This document shows positions 1 to 6,300 of a stretch of 8,055 nucleotides of DNA, in pieces. Where the stretch lies: NCBI GenBank assembly GCA_001804025.1, contig MHFC01000137.1, forward strand, positions 1 through 8,055, read 5' to 3'. The DNA comes from Omnitrophica bacterium GWA2_52_8. Lineage in GTDB: Bacteria; Omnitrophota; Omnitrophia; Omnitrophales; Aquincolibacteriaceae. The first letter of the stretch is position 1. Every line of letters begins with the position of its first letter. The position numbers and the translations under genes are program-made. The notes under the pieces were generated by a model that was given only the letters and a program-made list of their open reading frames with translations, did no database searches and was not told the origin of the DNA.

Positions 1-321
1 CTCCGCCGCATCAAGCTCATACACTTGACCCTTTACATCCACTTTCTCCCCGGCCACTAACGCACGCGTCTTCTCCACATGCCCACGGTCACTCGCCTCA
101 TCGTTTCTTTCAACGAGCGTGACAGTTCCCTTGATTACGCCCCCTTCACTCAATGAATAAAAATTTCCGGATTCAAGCATCTCTCGGGTTGCATAGGATT
201 TTATAATTCCTTGCACGGCATCAAAGCCCGCAATCGCATAATGTTTCAATGTATACGCATCTTCACCCGTAAATATGCCCATACTGCCGGCAAAGCCTAG
301 GCTTGCCGCAAGCTGTAAAAT
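1..321 (-). repeat. Repeat unit 6, runs to the left edge
   Basis: It opens with ILQLAASLGFAGSMGIF, with the anchor YATREMLESGNFYSL at 151-195 and VEKTRALVAGEKV at 40-78. It has an insertion before the anchor relative to unit 3. About 107 residues are visible, so the unit is nearly complete, and the next unit, if any, lies outside the window. Confidence 0.7.
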
Positions 322-3300
322 TCCGGACTTTCTCTCATCGCTGTAGCCTTGCACATCCACATGCGTTCCAACGATAAATACTTTCTCGCCCGCCGCAAGA
401 GCACGCGTCTTTTCAATCGCGCGCCGTTCCTCGTCCGTCGCTTCACGGTCGATGTAAGTGACGTTGAGCGCGACCACCTTCTTTTCTTTCATCGAATAAA
501 TCTGGTTCGCTTCCCGCATCGCATCGGTCGCAAATCCACTAAGCCTGCCGTTTTCCATCGTGGCCGCCGCTATTACCACTCCGTCGCGCATAACGCTAAA
601 ACGCGTCGCTAACCCGATCATGTTGAGCATTCCCGTTAAAAAGCCGGCAATGTCGACATCCGTCTCCGCCACATGAACTTCCAGGCCCGCAGCGCGGTCA
701 CCCGCAAGAAATTCACCGTTCGCGTCGGCCATTTCACCGGCGGTAAGCTGCCGGTTAACGTAAATCAGCGAATATTCTTTGAGCCCCCCCTCAACTTTCT
801 TTTCAACAATTTTCCCTTCCCCGACTTCCTTGCGGATCACCTGGTCGCCGAGCAAGAAATACTGGTTTTTATCCATCATGGCTTGAGTCGCGAACACGAC
901 CAACTGCCCTTCCTGCATCCCGGCACGGGCATAGAATTGATTGTCGCGGGTAATCTGCAGGCTCGACTGCACGCCGAGGAGGTTCAGTGCGTGGATGAGC
1001 ACGCCGCCCGGATCGCGGCCGACGCTGATCTCAACGCCCGTAATCCGGTCCGTGATAAGCAGCTGGCCTTTCGACCGTTCCTCTTCAAGTTTGCTGACAT
1101 TGCGATCAACCTTAACGCTGCGGAACTCATGCAAACCTTGGGCGATCGTTTCGTTTTTCTCGGTACCGTCGGCCTCTTTGATTTTGACGGTCCTGTCTTT
1201 CATCAAATAAAATCTTCCGTTATCCAGCATTTCTTCGGTCGCAAACGAGACAAGCTTTCCGCCTTCCATCCCCGCACGGCCATAGATCTCGCCGTCGCGG
1301 ACAATCGACACCGAACCCGACACGCCAAGACGTCCGAGCATACTCAGATATTCGCCCGTATAATCCGGATTCACGTCCAGAATTCTCACGAGCGTTCCGA
1401 TCAACGAATCCGTGCCGCGCAGCCAGCCGCCCGCAACCCGAACATCCGCGGGATCAATGAACTCATCAACTTCCTCGACGCCGTATTGAATCACGCCGGG
1501 ACGCATCCGGATCTCAGCCGTACTGCCGTCTTCCTTTCGGTCTGTAATCGTTTCATCAAGCATCGAGAAAAATTCATGATTTTCGCGCATGGTTTCGGTC
1601 TGAAAACCGATGATGACATCACTCCGGACATCCGCACGCGCAAAAAAACTGTTCCCGCGCAAAATATTATAGGAAGTTTGAATGCCGATAGCGGCCAGAA
1701 GCTGACCGACATTGGCGGGCAAGTCTTTATTGGTAATATCGATCCGCTTCGCTTCGAGTTTGTCGCCGGTCCTCAACCTGCCAAGCGACCGCTTGATTTC
1801 GTCTTTCGACACTTCCCGCGTGTAGCGTGTGACTTCATAATCGTCTTCCGAGATTCTCACAACTTGAGAGGTCTTGACGCCTCCCGGACCGACTACTTCA
1901 ATGACCAAATAGGCCTTTCCGTCGCGGATATCGCGGTTTGAAGCAAACAATTCCAGTTTACCGTGCTCGATAACGGCCCGTCCCCAGACGCTGCCGTTCG
2001 TATTGGCCACAACCGTCTGCTCAAACATGTTCCTCAGGGCAATTTTTTGTTTGTTCGTGGCGCCTGCGTCAATTTCGAGGATGTTCTTTTCAACCGCGCG
2101 GCTTTCACCGTCCGGAATATCCGCCGTCATGGCATTTCCAGCGGCATCCCATACCGTCACACGATTTCCAGCCAGATGGACATTCCCGCTCACGAATCCC
2201 GTTGACGCTCCGTCTTCAAAAACAAAGATCCCCGCACTGAACCCGACGACGCCAAGGGCATTGGTCAGGGCCGCCATGAACGTTCCTGTCAGATTCTCAC
2301 CAAATGCCGCCCGCGTCTGCGTCTTGAACTGCCTTGCGCCGCGCCATGTTGCCAAATCCAAGGCGGCACTGATCGTCATCGTCTCTGCAATCTGCTCAAG
2401 GGCATCGGTCATCGTCGCCGTCTTGCCGCCGAAATTTGCCTTGCTTCCGTTGAGACCGTCTGCCGTGACTTGGGCATACGCAACTTCCGTATCGATCGTG
2501 AAATGGCCGAACAAACTGCGGTCCATATTAAAGAACCCGACTTCAAAATTAATGACGGGACCAAGCCCAAACAGATTTTGCTGGCGCAGCGCCTCGCCGA
2601 AAGTTTCGGCGCCGCCGGGCGTAAACAAGTCGACCGCAGCAGCCTGAGCCCGCATCCAGCCCACCTCACCGGCCGTTCCCCGCACAAGCGCAAAGCTGTC
2701 ATTCGCGCCGTGCACCCATGCGGAATTTTTATGGATTTTAATGCCGGACACGGCACGCACGCCCATCCGCAGCATTTCGGCGCCGTCATGGAGCGTTAGA
2801 TCGGTCACGTCCATCCGCGCCATACGGCGGCCCGCCGTAAAAGATGAGATCGACGCCTGAAGCCCGCCCGCATCGATGTAGGCAAAATCCACTCCGAACC
2901 GGGATTTTGTTTCAATCACGCGCACGCCGTTTGCATAATTCCAGGTGCGGAGTCTCGCCGTAAAACTCCGGCCGGTCGCCGAATCGCGCCGCGTTTCCTT
3001 AAACCACGTCACCACCGTGCCGTTCCCAAGGAAAGCGTTGCGCCGCTCGATCTTGCTGCCGTCCGCGCTCAGCGAATCAAAGCGGTTGTCTTTCCCGAAG
3101 TGATGTTCAAATGTCGGTGTGGTCTGCATCTCGACCCGGCCGTCGTCGGTCACACTGCCGAAGGTTTTGAAATATTTGTGCAGGCCGCTTTCGCTGAACA
3201 AGGAGAGCAGATAACCTGCGCCCGAGACACCGATGGCGGTGCTGGATGAAAAAATTGTCTGCCCCCAGCGGTTGAAATGCGTAATATCCACAAGGGCCTT

Positions 3301-6300
3301 CACGCGTTCGCCGAGTCCGGGACCGCCCTCCGGCACGACTGCCGCCACTCCCATCGGCGGTACGCGCCATCCCAAAACGTCCATAAATTCGCGCGCAGCC
3401 ATCACCCCGGCGCCTCCCGGCCCCCCTGCGGCCGCGCCCACGGCGCGTTCCGGTTCCTCACCGAGTTTGCGAAAGGCCGCAAACGCCACGGTCAGCGTCC
3501 CCAATACTAATGAAGCGATGAGCCCGCCGGAGGCTGCCGTACGCATCCCGGATGAAAAAAGCACGCCGTCGCTCCATAGCGTTCCCCCGCCCGTGCCGGC
3601 GCCCATCGGCGACAAGATAGCGCTCTGCACCATCATTGCGCCCAGCAATTTCAGGAAAACAAGTCCCAACGCGGCATTTCCGCCGGCAGAGGCCGAATCA
3701 AACATTCGGCTCCCCAAACCGCCGCTGCCCTCCTTGAGGGCAGGAAGGTTCAGGGAGCCAAGTAAGCCTTCCTGATAAGGCTTCGATAGAGATTGAGCCC
3801 CGGCACGCAGGCTCGGCATCGCAAATGAAGGATCAAATACCGCCTGGACGAGCGCCGAAAAGATATCGCGGGATGGCTCTGCGCCAACCTGAGGATTCAA
3901 CCCAATCAATGCCGCCGTCAACACCGACGTCAGGGCAGGAAGCACGTTTTGAGCGAATGCCGAAGATCCGGCGGGCCCCAGTGCCGCAAAATATCCGGTG
4001 CCGGGCCGGCCGGCATTCAGCGCCGGCAGGAAGTTCAGATCAAACCGCGAAACCTGGAGAAGGAGCGTTCCCAACACCGAGGAAATGACGGAAAAAAAGT
4101 CAAAAGCCGGAGCGGTCCCCCGAACTGCCGGACCGGAAATCGCAGGTTGTCCCGGCAGCGGCGTCTGAACCGGTTGACCCAGCTGAAACACCTGACCAAA
4201 AATCTCCGACATTTGGCTGATTGAAAGAGGTTCTCCCGACAAAACACTGGACAAATTTGAATTTTGCGCCCGCTGGGCCTCGGCCGTCAGCAGCTGCCGT
4301 GCGGCCGTCAAGATTATCACCGACTGCGAAGCTGAAAACTGACCGGCTTCCGTCAATTCCAGCAGCGTTCCAACAAGCGCCGCTCGATTCAATATTTCAC
4401 CAGCCTTCGATGCATCAGCCGGCGAGGCGCCCGCGACAAGTTTCAGCGCTTCCTGGAATAGATCAATCCCCTGAGCTGCCGCAATATCCTGAACGCCGGT
4501 TAAGCCCGTTAAAACTGCAAGAAAACCGGCTCTTTCCGCATCATGGCCTTCCATGATGAAATTATTCAGACCCCCCACCAAATACACCAGGAGCGCCTGG
4601 CGTTCCTCAGAACCGAATTTGTCTTGGGCCAGCAAATTCTGAATCTGGGACCGGACAAACGAAGCACTGCCCGAAAGAATCAACTTCTCGGCCGAGGATC
4701 CTAGAAAATCCAGAAGGTGGCTTCGGCGGTCCCCGGCATCCAGCACGGAAAGCAGGCGGACGGCAGCATTCAGATTCTGCGCACGGGCGGCATCGGAGTT
4801 GTTGTTCTGGGAATCGGTCACCTGTGCCAGAATAACCGTTTCGATGTCAGCGGTCACAATCCGGTTCTCAACACCGATTTCGATCAAATTCAGTTTATCG
4901 TCAAGCGAAAGATCCTTGCTCGTCACGGCTGCCTTCAAAAAGTCCGTGAACGCCGCCCGGTTCGAGTCATCTGCAAACGGAAGAAGCGCCGGGAGCAGCT
5001 GCACGCCCACCGCAAGATTCGACGTTGCCGCCGCCAGCAGGCTCGAGGCCACCGCGCGGCCCTGGGCCGTGTCTTTGAGAACGCCGAGGACATCGAGTCC
5101 TACGGCGATCTGCTGCCCCGCGTCCAGTTTGGAAAAGTTACCGCTGATCAGATCCTGAAGATTGGAAAATAATTCCAGTTCCGGGGCGGCACCCCCGAGT
5201 GCCGTCAGCAAATTCACGGCAAGGCTTAGGTTTTCAGCCGCACTCAGGTCCGAAAAGATGATGGCCGCTGCTACGATATTTCCCGCCCGCACCCGCTCCG
5301 GCCCGGTCAGAACCGATACAAATTCAATGGCGGACGCGGGAATGCCGCCGCGGAAGTCAAAACTGATCACCTCGAGGCCCAGCGCCCTCGCCCGCTCGGC
5401 ATTGTCGCCGGTTAAGAAAGGAAGCGTGGCCGCCAGCGTGCGAAATATCGTGTCCGCATCCCCGCCTCGAAGGGAAAGCACACCCGTCAGAATGATCTCC
5501 TGGCCTTTCTTATCATCCTGAAATGCCTCAAGAATGGCAGCCTTGTCCAGCTCCTGCAGAAGCCCTAGTCCGATAATTGCCAGGAACCGGTTCCCGCTGA
5601 CGGCCCCCTGGAGCCGTAACGCCTTGTTTTCTCCGCGGAGCGCAAACACCTGGTCGAAGATTAAATTCTTCTGCGCCTGTGACGCCTGGCCGGTATCAAG
5701 GATTCCCCCTGCAATCTGGACGCGCAGATCATCGTTCAGCGCCCCGTTCTGCACAAAACTGATCAGCAGCTCATGAATCTGCTGCCGGGTCGCAGCGCCG
5801 AGGGAGGGGTTCTGCGCCTGACTCAAAAGCAGGCTCGAAAAAGCGCCGATAACGGCCCTTTCGATATGCTGACGGATATCGGCTTTGGGATCCGCCGTCA
5901 AAATAGCGCCCAACAGCAGCGAAAGCACAAAGGCATCCGTACGGCTCGAAAATAGCGGCGAGCCCGGCTTTGCCGCGGTGTCAGCACCCAGTTGCGCAGC
6001 CAAACGATCGATCGCGCCGTTAAGCTGACCGGCATTTGCAATTCCGCGCTTCTCGATCTCGGCCTTGAGCCGATTCAAAAGCTCACCCGCTTGCTTGGGA
6101 TTCCCGAAGAATGAGGAAAGATTCAGCGACGGATCGTCCCCTTTAAACTCCTGCAGCAACCGCAGGAGTTCATTAATTTGGTCTTCATCGAGCTCCGGAT
6201 ATTCAGGCTGGCTGTCGTCTTCGTCCGTTTTGTCTTTACCGCTCTTGCGGTCCTTACCCGCGCCCTCTTTCCCGCCGGACTTGCCGGAACCCTTCGGATT

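Larger units (their letters stand above)
1..2040 (-). repeat. Tandem array of six divergent protein repeats of about 115 residues
   Basis: Six consecutive units share one pattern: a helix ending in LG, a strand, an RDG-type turn, a strand (YGRAGMEGGKLV in the best unit), the motif [FY]xTxxMxxxxxFYxM, further strands, and a GE or GD turn before the unit ends. The anchor motifs start at 1947, 1605, 1245, 894, 534 and 195. That gives spacings of 342, 360, 351, 360 and 339 bases, all multiples of three. Units diverge strongly between motifs, so the array is old rather than a recent expansion. It continues to, and probably past, the left edge. I do not recognise the family. A repeated alpha-plus-beta or beta module in an extended surface arm is inferred. 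Confidence 0.75.

Noticed and set aside
673..1941. Plus-strand open frame of 422 codons
   Set aside because: It lies antisense to the repeat array. Its translation has no recognisable domain or repeat pattern, while the minus frame under it shows regular conserved repeats. It is a shadow created by codon bias.
2281..3300. YD/Rhs-type toxin shell
   Set aside because: Turns such as TxDG and ANG are suggestive, but there is no repeated YD motif, no RHS core box and no toxin domain in the window.
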